A stretch of DNA of 64,000 nt from Mercenaria mercenaria (taxonomy: Eukaryota; Mollusca; Bivalvia; Venerida; Veneridae). The DNA is taken from contig NC_069376.1 of assembly GCF_021730395.1 (NCBI RefSeq), positions 16,463,001-16,527,000 on the forward strand. Direction: 5' to 3'. Position 1 is the stretch's first letter; each line of letters opens with the position of its first letter. The notes below the pieces were generated by a model, which worked only from the letters and a program-made list of their open reading frames with translations, did no database searches and was not told where the DNA came from. Of this stretch, positions 47,600-59,400 are shown piece after piece. The translations under genes and the position numbers were made by a program.

Positions 47600-48260
47600 A
47601 ATAAATGTCTAGTTCAAATTTAGCCTGTGATGTGTCTGCGGAGCCCGTAGACTGCACGTCCATTCTGTGCAGCCTCCGTTTGGAAGTAGGTGACGGCAGT
47701 GCGATTTTTCGTACGGATTCACGGGCTCTGCAGCCTCTACGATTTTGCTTAGCGGAAAGTTATACAAATTTGAATAAATCGCAAGCCCATAGCCAGTAGA
47801 CGTGTCACAGGTGCACAATCTCCGCACTGGCGTTGTTAGGAGGCAACGCGTTGATCGTGCAGCCAACGCACAACTTTCCAAAACGAAATCGCACGTAGAT
47901 TTTATACATCTGTGTCCTTCACACGACCGTAGCACTGCTGCCACGATTGTGATGCTTGTTGCCCTTGCAGTACTCAGTGAAATCGCACGGACATTGAGCA
48001 ATTATCGCGCGGCAACCCTACAGCGGCCTTGATACGGGCAAAGCATTTTTCAAATGGTTATTATATTGGTAATCTTCAGCACGTACGATTTCCGTGGATT
48101 GCTTGCGGGTAACTGCACGGCAACTGCACTGGAATTGCACGATTTACGTACGGACTTCTCCCGGCCTTCCCCATAGAACCTGAAAAAAAATGTCACGATG
48201 CTCTTATATAATGTAAACACAAACACCGTAGCCCGTAGCCACATACTATTTTATCGCACG
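47600..48260. repeat. GC-richer unclassified island with CGCACG/CGTACGGA motifs
   Basis: Markedly richer in GC and CpG than its surroundings. Short motifs recur on both strands: ATCGCACG, GTGCAG, and CGTACGGA at about 47712 and 48152. An inverted pair is GAGCCCGTAGAC with TTCACGGGCTC. Open frames on both strands (for example 47609-48001 minus) show no family resemblance. Best guess is an unclassified interspersed repeat. Confidence 0.4.
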
Positions 48261-48790
48261 GCGCCCGGGTCAAATGTGAAGTAGGCAAAAGCTTAATTTA
48301 TTCATATCTTTGTACGTACATACATGTAGTAGTTTCCATAGATTTTTTTTTATTTTCAATTGTCTGTGAGGACGTACACAAAACTTAATCCAGCGAAGAC
48401 ACTTCTCCAGACTTTACTTAGGTTTTGGTCCCCACTGACACCTTTTCACCATTTTAATAAATTTTACTTGCATATATATTCATTTTCGAAAGGAGTTGAT
48501 TAGCTGTTATTATCGGTGACGAGATCGTTATGTCGGATGGTAATATTTACATTATCACCGTCTGGAGATGTGCGTCGATTTCAATGCAATAACTGGTTGA
48601 TCGCTTATCGATCTATAAATTTTATTTGTTTGATTGGTAGGAGGTGTTTGGTCAATTATGGCCATTTGGCTTAAGATCGATAAAGTTTTAAATCAGTTCT
48701 TAAAATTATATATATGTATGTATCCTTTCTTTCACAACTACACATATACGTACATTCATTTATTTATTTACCTACCTACTTTTGGAATTA

Positions 48791-48972
48791 TGAGCCACGC
48801 CATGGGAAAACCAACATAGTCTGGTCAGGATCCATGCTGTTCGCTATCAGATCCTATTGCAATTAGAGAAACTGTTAGCGAACAACATGGACCCTGACCA
48901 GACTGTGCGCAGGCTGGTCTGGATCCATGCTGGTCGCAAACCCACTATGTTGGTTTTCTTATGGCACGGCAC
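48791..48972. mobile_element. Palindromic clam MITE (TGAGCC... family)
   Basis: Third copy of the family at 20121 and 35982. It starts TGAGCCACGCCATGGGAAAA, with inner CTGGTCAGGATCCATGCTG and its inverted partner GACCAGACTGTGCGCAGGC, and ends TTATGGCACGGCACA. It lies just upstream of the LOX D promoter block. Confidence 0.8.
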
Positions 48973-49040
48973 AAATGTTTCAGCGTATATTCATCTTCAT
49001 AACATTGTAATTATTCAACGTAAAACAATAAAAAGCGGAG

Positions 49041-49427
49041 TCCACGATATTTCTTTAAAGTATCAACTTCCTTGTTAACTACAAAGAAAAATATGAATTA
49101 GTTACAGTTTACATAAGATCATACATTTTTACAATAGCTGCAAGTTTTAAGTTTCTTTTTTCCTCATTTTCGTCCATGAAATTTTTTTTTTCTCTTCTAT
49201 GAAAAGATTTATCCCGGATATTTCTTTAAATTACCAACTTCTTTGTTAAATACAAAAAAATAACAATATAAAATTGCTTGGCGTTCTGCGTAAATGGTTT
49301 ATTTTTTGCATTATTGTTTTTTGATACGAAGCTTGCTATAGTTTAACATTTGTTTTCTGTTTACCAGGTTTAACATTTTTCTTTTCAGGCTTCTTTATTG
49401 GTATAAAATCTCATTCGGCGATTCAGT
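49041..49427 (+). promoter_or_regulatory. LOX D promoter region
   Basis: One full conserved block (TATCAACTTCCTTGTTAACT at ~49060, ACAATAGCTGCAAGTTTTAA, GAAAAGATTTATCCCGGAT) and the start of a second (TTACCAACTTCTTTGTTAAA at ~49230). A proximal block follows (CTTGGCGTTCTGCG, GTTTAACATTTGTTTTCTGT, TTTACCAGG). TATAAAA at 49402-49408 is well placed for a start near 49430. Confidence 0.6.
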
Positions 49428-49458
49428 GATGGAAATATTATTTTAGAAATTTACGCAA
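49428..49458 (+). other. Noncoding exon 1 of LOX D (5' end approximate)
   Basis: Ends ATTTACGCAA before donor GTAAGT, about 50 bp after a TATAAAA box. If transcription starts where the TATA box implies, the exon may include only part of the mini-ORF ATG GAA ATA TTA TTT TAG at ~49429-49446. Confidence 0.55.
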
Positions 49459-49606
49459 GTAAGTTTTCTGTACCTGTAGTCAGTGCCATGTATTCTCATT
49501 ATCTCAAGTTGTATTTGAAAAACAATACAGTGAGATATATTCATCATTTATCGATACTTCACGAAGTACTTCACGAAACATCTCTGAGTATTGTAAAACT
49601 GTTGAA

Positions 49607-49882
49607 AACCGCCTCGATAGCCTAGTGGTAGAGCGTCCGCTTCGAGTGCGGGAGGTCGTGGGTTCGATACCCGGCCGCGTCATACCAAAGACGTGAAAAA
49701 TGGTACCAGTGGCTCTCTTGCTTGCCGCTCAGCATTAAAAAGGCAGAAACTGGCCTCTTCTCTCATACTCTCGTGGCGATGGATTCCATCAGGAATGAGG
49801 TGTCGAGAGTAATATATAAGTTGTAGAACTTCCTTCGCAATCGACCTAAAATAAATTATGTATAAACTAAACTAAAACAGTT
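49607..49882 (+). mobile_element. tRNA-derived SINE with target duplications, intron 1 of LOX D
   Basis: Head CCGCCTCGATAGCCTAGTGG with B box GGGTTCGATACCC; body ends CAATCGACCTAAAATAAATT. Flanked by ACTGTTGAA at 49598-49606 and 49883-49891, a 9-bp target duplication. Same family as 33668-33984. Confidence 0.85.
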
Positions 49883-49891
49883 ACTGTTGAA

Positions 49892-52502
49892 GTTACATAT
49901 ATGCATACTGAGTGCATACAATGTGTATATAATTATGCAAGCTGATATAAATGTACATCACACGTTACATGAAAAACAAAAAAATTACATAACCAGATAT
50001 GAAATCTTAATGAAAGTTTAATATTCATGCATACATTGTTCATACGCTTTTGTATATTTCGAAATATTGAGATTGTCGAGAAAATACCGTAATGATTATA
50101 GTTAGGTGATTCCATATTGACCTTGATAAATGGTATCTACAAATACGAGCAGTCAATATAAAATCGCCTAATCAATGACTATTTTTTAATTATCTTTTAA
50201 TTACTTTAATGGGTTATCTCCTTTTTTATATATTAATACTTGTAAAACTAGACCTTTTCGTGAATATGAGATATTTTAGTTGTGTTTCGTACAACCAATT
50301 ACTCTCCCACGCATCGGTTGAGTATTATAACAATCTCCTTTTGCAAGATTTTCGAAATTTTTATCAGCAAGCGATGCTGTTGTTTTCAGATTTGACGGGA
50401 AAATACCCGTCTATTTTTAGATATTTTAGACACGTTATAGTATCGACTTATGAAAATTGGTGTTAAGGTTTTTCGGATATTGGTGTATTTTCATTGGCTT
50501 AACTAAATGTCACAGTTTTACTGTTATCGAGCAGCGGTGTGACGTAAGGGTAGTGGGTACTCAACGCTGGTAAAGGAGCGTAATTACCAATATAATATCA
50601 ATTTCTATAGGTATCATTTTATTGTGTTAAATTACAAAATAGAATGACGAGTTGCATTCTTTTGCCCTTAGTGGTTACAGACATGGTTTTCACGTTTTAA
50701 AGTATTACTCCGAGTGATTCCTCCAGCCACATTGTGTTGCATTCCATCATTTTTTTGAGTAAATTCCTATTAAATTAAGGAGTGAAAGTACTCAAGCAGA
50801 TTTAGTATAGTTTTATAAAGAAGTTAAGAAGACGTTAAAGCCCTATAGTTGTATTGCACCCAAACTTCATCGTTCGCACAACCAAGTCAAAATTCGATTC
50901 CATTTTAAAAAAGACGTTCAGTAAAGGAAGTCGTTCAAAGTAAATGTTGACAGACTGTTCAAATTTTCTCCTAATTCACACTTCACTACTAAAGTCTTAC
51001 AGAAGCACAGTTTTTTTCACAGTTTTACCTAAAAAGGTTCAGCCTGAACCTACTTGGCATAAGTACAACTGCTTTTAATAGCATGAAATACATCATTTGA
51101 ACGTTTTAACCGTGATAAATTAAATGCAATATTTATCTTATTAATGACTTACTTACTAAACTCAAAGCTAAAAATAAACTGTGATGCAGTTGATACGTAT
51201 AAACAGGTAGTTTCCACTAAATATCATTTACACTATCCAGGAACTAAATTATGTCTATAAAACAGGTATTCAAAAGTGTTTAAGTGTAAGTTGCATCTCT
51301 AACTTAAAACGTATAAAAAAACCCCAAAAAAACGGTTTTTGTACATTGCTCAAGCTTTATAAAGCCTTTTGTTTGTACATTTTTTATCAGTACACCTTTA
51401 CGGACTAATGGCCACGGCATAAGCACAGAAAATTGCGACATAATTTTCTAAGCGATACCAAATTGGCAAATTAAATTACCTAGAGATTTACCCTAAGCCT
51501 TCTTTACGCAAGGGAAACACACTAATTATATAGTGAAATTGTTGAATGAACACCGTTTCTTAATCCTAATCCTGTCAGTGTTATATCAGTGCAAAGGAAA
51601 AGTAACCTATCTATGATAAATGCCATGTATGATTACATAGTTATGCATTTAATAGTCTTGAAATAAATTTCTTTGATTTTTTCATATTTCTAGATATTTT
51701 TTCCCATACTTTGACGCATATGTATGGGTAGTTGAGATTATTCTCTTTCCAGCAGTAGCCTTTTCAACATATTTCACCTTGTGAAATTCTGTGGGTTTTG
51801 ACTTTTTTTTAAAAATCGTCTGTTTGTTGACAAAGTTCATCACAAAAACGTCCTACTTTCCCCAGGGCAATCAATTATTTGATCTTTACATAGTTTTGTA
51901 TTCAGGTTGCTAAGTATGCATTCTTTATTCATGATTAGAGGTAAAACCGGGTAGTTGGCATGAGGTACTAGGTCAATTGTCACCTAAGCCTATCATAAAG
52001 TCTTTGCGGAGTTGTCTCCATTTTTTCCAAATATTTCATCCGGGATTATTTTTTACAGCTCAAATAACTCTTTTCCAGGAAATGATATTTTAATAGTTTT
52101 TTCAGTCCTCGTATTCTGATGCAGTTAACTTTACATACATCTAATATAGATAGCTCCTGCTTGAAGTTTGTATTTTCAGTTACAATGCCTACATTAACTC
52201 CTCACTTAGGTCAATATTATCTTCTTCTGTAGAATATCAAATCATATTTAACGGTTCAAAGTAAATATTTATTATTAAATCAAAGTTCCTTTCTTGATAA
52301 AATCACAAAATTTATTTTACCATGCAAAGTATACAGGAGCGTTTTTTAAATTTAAATGAAACAGATTTTTATATTTTTTATATTATCGTACAATAAAATT
52401 GCACTCAGTCTGTGAACCTGTTGTTGACAATACTTGCATTTTGGTCCCTGAAGAGAATATTTTTGCAGACATGAAACAGCTGTATTATTGTTTTTATTTT
52501 AG
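49892..52502 (+). other. Rest of intron 1 of LOX D; conserved block 50780-51285
   Basis: No exon recognised. The block at 50780-51285 matches introns of C and A (shared AGGAAGTCGTTCA, TTAATAGCATGAAATACAT, AAGCTAAAAATAAACTGTGA, TATAAAACAGGTAT). The sequence just before exon 2 (52440-52500) also matches C. Confidence 0.45.
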
Positions 52503-52566
52503 ATATTGCAAGACGAAACCCTTATCTTGCTTCACTTACTGCAAAAGGTTGTCTTATAATCCGTAC

Positions 52567-52578
52567 ATGGTATGTTAA
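52567..52578 (+). promoter_or_regulatory. Conserved three-codon upstream ORF, LOX D
   Basis: ATG GTA TGT TAA, 21 bases before the main ATG at 52600. It is the D version of the mini-ORF in A and C. Confidence 0.5.
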
Positions 52579-52599
52579 CATTTATTCTGGAAAGACAGC

Positions 52600-55500
52600 A
52601 TGGACTTAACCAATTTTCTGTACACTTTGACATTTGGGTTATTCCTGCTTCTAATTCACGGGGCTATAAAGTCGTTATGGGAGTCATTCTTTACTTACAC
52701 ATGTAAGTATATTTTGTGAATTTGAGCTTCTCTCCAATTCAAACCTTTCATTTCATATAATCAAAGTAGAATGGTAATCGGATACGGAGAGTAAACTGTC
52801 TGATATTAGCAATAACAGGTTTCAGCTACTTTTTTTATTTATCATTGCCACTGTTCTTCAAGAATATTTAGGTAATGCCTTTAAGAATGGTTTATCTCTT
52901 TATAGTTTATTCAACTTATATAAAGTAAAGAAAGTGTATCCAATTTAATATAACATAAAGGTCTTTATAAAGCGTCTATTGACATATTATTACGTATTCA
53001 ATTTCTCTGGTCTTCATATTGTATATAACTGAAAAATAGTCAAGTATCACAACAATTTCTGAAACCCTACTAAACCAGAGGTATAGTTCTAAGAATGGAG
53101 AACAAATGTACCATATTCAAAATTTTGGACTAAATTCTCTATTTAAAGACTACACTATTGCCGTTGAATCCGCCGACAAACCATGTGAATTTCACGTGGG
53201 TACAATCCATATTAAACTTGTTGGAGAAGATGGCAGTATTGGCAAAGAGGTTGAGTTAGCCGCTGATGAATTTCCAGAAAAGTTTATAAGATGTTACAAA
53301 CACATTTTTAAAGTAAAAAGTCAATCGGTAAGATCATTAACAACGTTTATACCTGCACACATCTGTATTCGTTTTTAACGTGTCCTATTATCGTACCTAA
53401 GAGTTTATCTCTGATACTTCATCACGAATAAAAATACCATTAAATGTCAAATGTTATCATACCACATTCACAATTTGACAATAAGTCTTAAAAAGACGAT
53501 AGAAAGTACCCTTAAAATATTGTATTGAAGTCATGCAATGGTACGCCTTTATTCTGCTTTTTAATCCCAAAATGCACATTTACGATTTCAAACTTAGTTG
53601 AAACGTTTCACACACCTTATCAAAGGAGTCAATTAAGAAATAAGTTTTTACAAAGTAGTATTTTAACACTATTTATGCACGATGGGTTATATGTCGGGGG
53701 TTAGAATTTCACGAGGGCGTAGCCCGATTGAAATATTTTTCGAACGACGTAAAACCGCCCGCAGGTATAAATAGTGTTAAAACACGGTTTTGCTATAAAT
53801 GTTTTCGATTCTGATATGTCTTTGTTGTAACATTTAGATCAACATGACAGACCTGTGTCTATCGCGTATGCATGGCGCCAAATGGTAGATCGTCACGCGC
53901 CTTTGTTTATACACACTAAGACCGGAAACGGTAATAAGTCTTGCGGAAGAGTTCAGTTTGGGCTAACAAGATTAAAGAGCTAAGTATATGTGTAAATTAA
54001 TTAAGACAGATGTGCAATGTGACATTTTGTTTTTAACGTACAAGTAAGTAAAATATTCGATCAAACCTGAAAGCGCTTTCTAGATGCATACATTGCGCTA
54101 AATATCACGTCGACCTGACGGGAACATCATAACGTTTTGATGGTATATGCTTGTCAATGACCAGTCATATTACAATACCTGTTATCGTATTAATCGGGTG
54201 TTATTTGGGTTTGGATCTGGAAGAAAAAAAAATGTTACGTCGAAGAATACGCGTAATTTCTCTGCAATGGGCAAGTTTAAGAAAGAATGACAGGTACTAC
54301 ATTTGAAACAGATGAGTATGTTTTCAATATGCTATGTACCTGTTGTCAGTCTCCGCGTTTTAGGTGCGACATTTGCGAATAAAATGGGGTTTCGACCATT
54401 ATTATTATTGTTATTACTATTTTATTGACATCATTAAACTTCATAACAGTAGTCTTTAAGTGCCGCGTGGGGCCAAAAATATCGGGTGAGAAACATTTAT
54501 TTAATGTTATCATATTATGACTTCTGATCCTTTAAGATCATGAAGGTCATCCGATGTTAATCTCTTTTTTTTTTTCAACTTTAAGAATAAGGTTCAGTAT
54601 AAACATGTATGAATTTCAGTAGTATAGTCAGTGTTGTACATTTTTAATTCTGTTCATGTTACAGTTTCCCTGTTAGAGTTTTCGAGGCTTTCCCTGTTGG
54701 GTATTTTCCTTGTTTTTTTTCTATACAGTTTCAGAATATCAATGGCGTGTATGTGCGCGGAGACGAATCTGTTGGTGAGACCGGTTGGAATATCGACAGG
54801 TTTAATGTAACAAATGAGATCACTGGCGAAGGAACGGTTATTCCAGTTTTTACAAACATCAGAGGCGGCCGCATTTATACATTTTTCGCTGATGACCACG
54901 TCTTACCACAATCCGCATCAGTTTCTCAAAAAGGTATTACATTTTGTAAGACTATAACACTTACTTTTCATAAGTGTAATATCATATAATTACATGCCGA
55001 AAATTTGATAGTAAGTATATTTCGGAAAGTACCGAGTTATCATGCAAAATGAAAGAAACGACAGTATCATTTTGAGGCTATTTAATTTAAATAATCATAC
55101 AAAACCTATCAAGATCGCATTCTCTTGTTGAGAACCGGAACAAGTAGATTGCATCTTTAACTTTACTTCTTCGCTTCTAACAAAAGTGATCTGTTCCAAT
55201 TTTATTTAAAGAAATGGTGGTCACATTTTCACGTGTTTCTATTATATCACAGAAAGTGTGGTAAACCTTTCGCGTGTTTCTAATGTATTAGAAATAGAGT
55301 TTGTTTGTATTGAAGAAGACAGAAAGCTTGATCTCCAACATATGAGGGAACTTTATGAGCTGACTGAAGAACCACTTCCGGGATGTCCACCATTAGTGAA
55401 ACAGTTACCTCTAGAGGAAACCTTCTCCTTCAGTTATGAATTCGACCTTGAGGCCAAGATAGTGGCATTAACAGCTGATGCTACGTTCGAAGAACTCATT

Positions 55501-57848
55501 TATGGTGAATTTCATGACATCGAAGATATGAAAAATGTTTTTCACCGAGTGTTAAATGTGTTTCCCGAACCATCCAATCTAAACAGGTTGGCAATTTTAA
55601 CCTAGTTGTAAAACTTTTGAACTTTGTTTCTTATTTTTGTTTTATTGATAATGAAAATATAAAGTATTAGCTTATAAGTACTGACCATAAAGACCATCAT
55701 AAAGATATACATGTAGTTGTTCTCTTTCATTCATATTGCTTACGTTATTATGGGATCAAATAGTTTAAAATGTAAAATTTGTCAAATACTTTGAGAAATC
55801 ATTAGTAACACTGCTAATTGGTGACAGGATACGGGGTATACGCCGTTCAGGAAATCCATGTCAGGCTTGATCGAATATGTCAACAACAAACTGTGCAACG
55901 ATTTTATCTAGTCGAGTATCTCTTACTTCCATACTTTCTGAATTTAGAAAATGCTTAGAAACCAAATCCTTCTCTTTTCGATCATGTGAGGAAACCATCC
56001 AGCTGGCTTACGGAAGGTCTGTGGTTCTACCCAAATGCCCGCTCATGATGAAATAATGCACGGAGGGGCAACTGTGGTCTTCCTCCGCCTCTTCAAAGCC
56101 GGAAAGTTGCCATATGACCTATAATGATGTGCGTGCGACTTTAAACCAAACAAAATAAAGTAAAGTAAATAATCTTGCCGACTACTCTATACTTCAGTCT
56201 TGCTGAATCAGTCTTTGCTGAAAAAACCGTTATTAGACAACCAAATGAATGGTGGTCATAAAATAATATTGGCTAAATGCAATAGCATTGATTTTAAACC
56301 AGCAATTGTTTATTCAACATGTTTTGTAAAGTAAATTATCAAAGCTACTAACAATGCAGACTGGAATCCTGCAATTAGAATTGATTTGGGTTATTATTAG
56401 TATCACACTGCTTACTGGTGAAAGGATATATCAGGCTACTATTTCCTGTCACCAACAGACAGATTAACAATTTATTCCTGATTGATCATATTTTCAGGTG
56501 GCGAGATGATGTACTGTTCGGAATGCAGCGTCTTATGGGTGTAAACCCTAACGTCATACGTCTTTGTACAAAGATTCCAGAAAATCTTGCAGTGGATGAT
56601 CATATGTTGAAGCCTTTCCTAGAAAATATGTCACTTTCCCAAGCTCTACAGGAGAAAAGAATTTTTGTAATTGACTATAAGATACTAGAGAAAGTAGATC
56701 CGAAAGAAGGATACGTTATAACCGCTCCTATTGCGTTGTTTTATCAGCGATATGATGGAAATCTAGTTCCTGTTGCCATTCAGCTCTTTCAAAAGCCTGG
56801 TGATGACAATCCTGTTTTTCTACCAAGCGATCCTATGAACACGTGGATTTTGGCGAAAATGTGGTTTAACGTAGCCGATGCAAATTACCATCAGTCAGTT
56901 ACCCACCTTGGTTTCACTCATTTAAAGATGACAGGTATTGTCGTCTGTACCCATAGACAAATGCACAAGAGTCACCCAATTTATAAACTGCTGATGCCAC
57001 ACTTTCTTTACCTTTTGGCTATTAACCATGTTGGCATTCCACTACTCTTAGATCGAAATGGTTACGTAGACAAAGTTCTTACTCTAGGTTCAGATGGCAT
57101 GGAAGAGTTAATAAAACACAAAAACAGGAACTGGCGAATGGATATAGAAGGGGACCTGCTATCTGATCTGAAAACACGAGGAGTTTATGATCCAGATAAT
57201 CCAAACTTGCTGCCGCATTACTACTACCGTGACGACGCCTTGAAACTGTATGAATGTATTCATTCCTATGTAAGAAAGTACCTTGACCTCTATTACAGGT
57301 CAGATGGTGATGTCAAAGAAGATTATGAGCTTCAAAATTGGAGAAAAGAACTGGAAACGCCGACAGAAGAGCAAGGGCTTGGCATTCTAGGTGTCTACGG
57401 AGTAGATGGCAAGTTCACCACCAAAGACCATGTATATCGCATTCTGACGAATATAATTTTTACATGCAGTGTACAGCATGCAGCAGTTAACTTTCGCCAA
57501 TACGAGGAGTACGCATTTCCACCAAACTATCCGGCAAGCCTCCGAGGACATCCGCCACACAACAAAGAACATATAGATGACGGACAATTACTGAGAAGCC
57601 TACCAGATGAAGAAACAATGTACAACACTATGATCATAACGAGAGTATTAAGTACGCAAGGGATGAATAAGCTAGGTGATTTTGAGGTGGAATATATCAC
57701 CGATAAAGAGGCGCTCAAAGTAGTTGCTGAATTTCGGTCAGATCTGAAGAAGATAGCCGAGGCAAACATCAGAAGCAATAAGGAAAGACGTCATGAGAAA
57801 TATACCTGTTTGAATCCAAGTGCTGTGCCAAACTCTATAAGTATTTAA
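52600..57848 (+). CDS. Lipoxygenase D (5-LOX-like, PLAT + LOX, N-terminal hydrophobic helix)
   Basis: Coding exons are 52600-52702, 53149-53327, 54729-54933, 55316-55586 and 56498-57848; 703 codons, 702 aa, with the same phases as C. The hydrophobic helix (LTFGLFLLLIHGAI) precedes PLAT (GTIHIKLVGEDGS; GWNIDRFNVTN). Catalytic ligands are His384, His389, His580, Asn584 and Ile702; the Coffa residue is Ala. Substitutions peculiar to D in otherwise conserved spots include Pro-to-Leu in GIPLLLDRN and Arg for Met in HKNRNWRM. The tract 57545-57724 is almost base-identical to gene A, while the C-terminal tail resembles B, so D is a mosaic. The 55983-56160 SINE lies in its last intron. Substrate and position of oxygenation unknown. 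Confidence 0.93.
53651..53792. repeat. Palindromic MITE-like element in an intron of LOX D
   Basis: Outer arms AGTATTTTAACACTATTTAT and ATAAATAGTGTTAAAACAC are complementary; the inner part is less paired (GAGGGCGTAGCCC small hairpin). No coding capacity. Confidence 0.65.
55983..56160 (+). mobile_element. 3' part of a tRNA-derived SINE in the last intron of LOX D
   Basis: Plus-strand partial copy of the 30807 family: starts CATGTGAGGAAACCATCCAG, runs through GCACGGAGGGGCAACTGTGG and CATATGACCTATAATGATGT, and ends GCGACTTTAAACCAAACAAA. The tRNA head is missing. Confidence 0.75.
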
Positions 57849-58352
57849 ATTTGCAATATCATAATTGATATTTCAGTTCATATACCATTTTAGAAAAAAA
57901 CTTTGAAGTCAAGAAAGTTTTATTCTTAAACTCAGTATTATGAAGACCAAATATAAACTATTTATGTTGTCTAAGTGTATCATAGCGTTGCATTATGTTA
58001 TTGTCGGGAATGCGTGAGGTTTGAATGCTTTAATACATTCAATAATATATCATTTCGTGTACAGACTAAGACTACAGACTACAGATCTAATACAAAACAT
58101 ATTTTATACTTAAACATTAAATTGATACGTTTCCATTCCATTCACTTTTGTTTGGTCTACATTAACGGTTCTTTTCAGAAAACTTTCTTTTTTGTCTATA
58201 TCATGTTAATTACCTTTATTAAAGGCAAACCTCTTTTTTCAGAGCTATGTAATTGTGTACGTTTTCTTATTCTGTAATCAATCTTATTTTGGTTTTTGTA
58301 TCCTTGAAATTAGCAAAATGAACGAACCGCTATTAAGCCTAAGTATAAACTT

Positions 58353-58777
58353 AGGGTGGACGGAAAGCTCAGTGGTTTGCGCACTGGCTTTCCAATCCTG
58401 AGGTCGGGGGTTCGATCCCCGGCAGCTACTCGGGAATTTTCAGAAACGCTTTTCAGTGTTTCCCACCCAACTAGAGGTGTACTGGTCAGGAACCCAGGCA
58501 ATCCTTGCGTGTATCAGTGCTATACACTGGGCACGTTAAAGAACCAGGCTGTCTATTCGTAACGAGCTAGGCTAAGTTAGCCGGACAAGCCTGTATCTGA
58601 TTTCTGATCTCTCTGTCGTGGGGGCTTTGTCTCACTCTGTCCCTCTGGTCAGATCGCTCTGTGTTTGTACTAGTAGAGGATGAATTATGCGCCCTGTGTG
58701 GCTGCATTGAACTATGTAAAGCGCCTTTGAACGTGAAATTGATCATGAAAAGGGCGCTATATAAATCTGGTATAACA
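58353..58777 (+). mobile_element. Long tRNA-derived SINE with target duplications
   Basis: Head GGTGGACGGAAAGCTCAGTG with B box GGGGGTTCGATCCCC, ~300-bp body, and tail GTAAAGCGCCTTTGAACGTG...GGGCGCTATATAAATC. Flanked by ATAAACTT at 58345-58352 and 58778-58785. Same family as 21391-21808, in better condition, and inserted in the LOX D 3' flank. Confidence 0.85.
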
Positions 58778-58785
58778 ATAAACTT

Positions 58786-59400
58786 TTTCGATTGAGAGTT
58801 TCAAATATTTCTTGTTAATGTATATTGAAAAACAGGTAATAACTCTGTTTGTTTGAAATATATAATACAACCCCTTAAAATGAATCTGAGAAAATGATAA
58901 ATGGTTCATGACTGTTGAATAATAGATAGACATTCATGCCTCTGTATGAGACAAGTAGAAAAAAACCCATAAGAATTATATGGTTTATAACTAACTCTTT
59001 TTTGTGAGTAGACGATTGAAAGAAAATCTAACATTCAACAATATTTTCATACATGCCAGTATGGAAACTCGACAAATAAATCTAAGTTGAGCACCTTTTT
59101 TGTGTAATTATTTTGTGGCATAACACCCCTGCATCAACGCATGTCGACATAGACGAGCACAGCCCCGATTCATGCATAAGCGCTCTTCTACATAATAGTA
59201 TCAAATATTCCACTTACTAATTGCAGATACATGCATCATTTCTCTGTTCTGTTGATTACGTTTGATAATTAAAAGAGATGAGAGCGATCATAGTAGCATG
59301 TATTTGCTAGATTCAATAACCATAATACAAATCCCATGAGAAGTGATGTGATAGAAATTAAAAAGAGTCATACGTTTCTGAAATTTATATCTGTGGTATA
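58786..59400 (+). other. 3' flank of LOX D shared with C
   Basis: Aligns with the C flank from about 43245 to 44210 apart from the SINE in C; landmarks are GAGAGTTTC, AATCTGAGAAAATGATAAAT and CGACATAGACGAGCACAGCC. It defines how far the duplicated unit extends beyond the gene. Confidence 0.5.

Noticed and set aside
47609-48001. 130-codon minus-strand ORF and 76-codon plus-strand ORF in the GC-richer island
   Set aside because: Open on both strands because the island is GC-rich; the translations lack recognisable motifs and the frames are not supported by splice or start context.
49607-49690. tRNA gene at the SINE head (also at 33.9 kb and 58.35 kb)
   Set aside because: A and B boxes are present, but each is continuous with a SINE body shared between copies and two have target-site duplications, so they are SINE heads, not tRNA genes.
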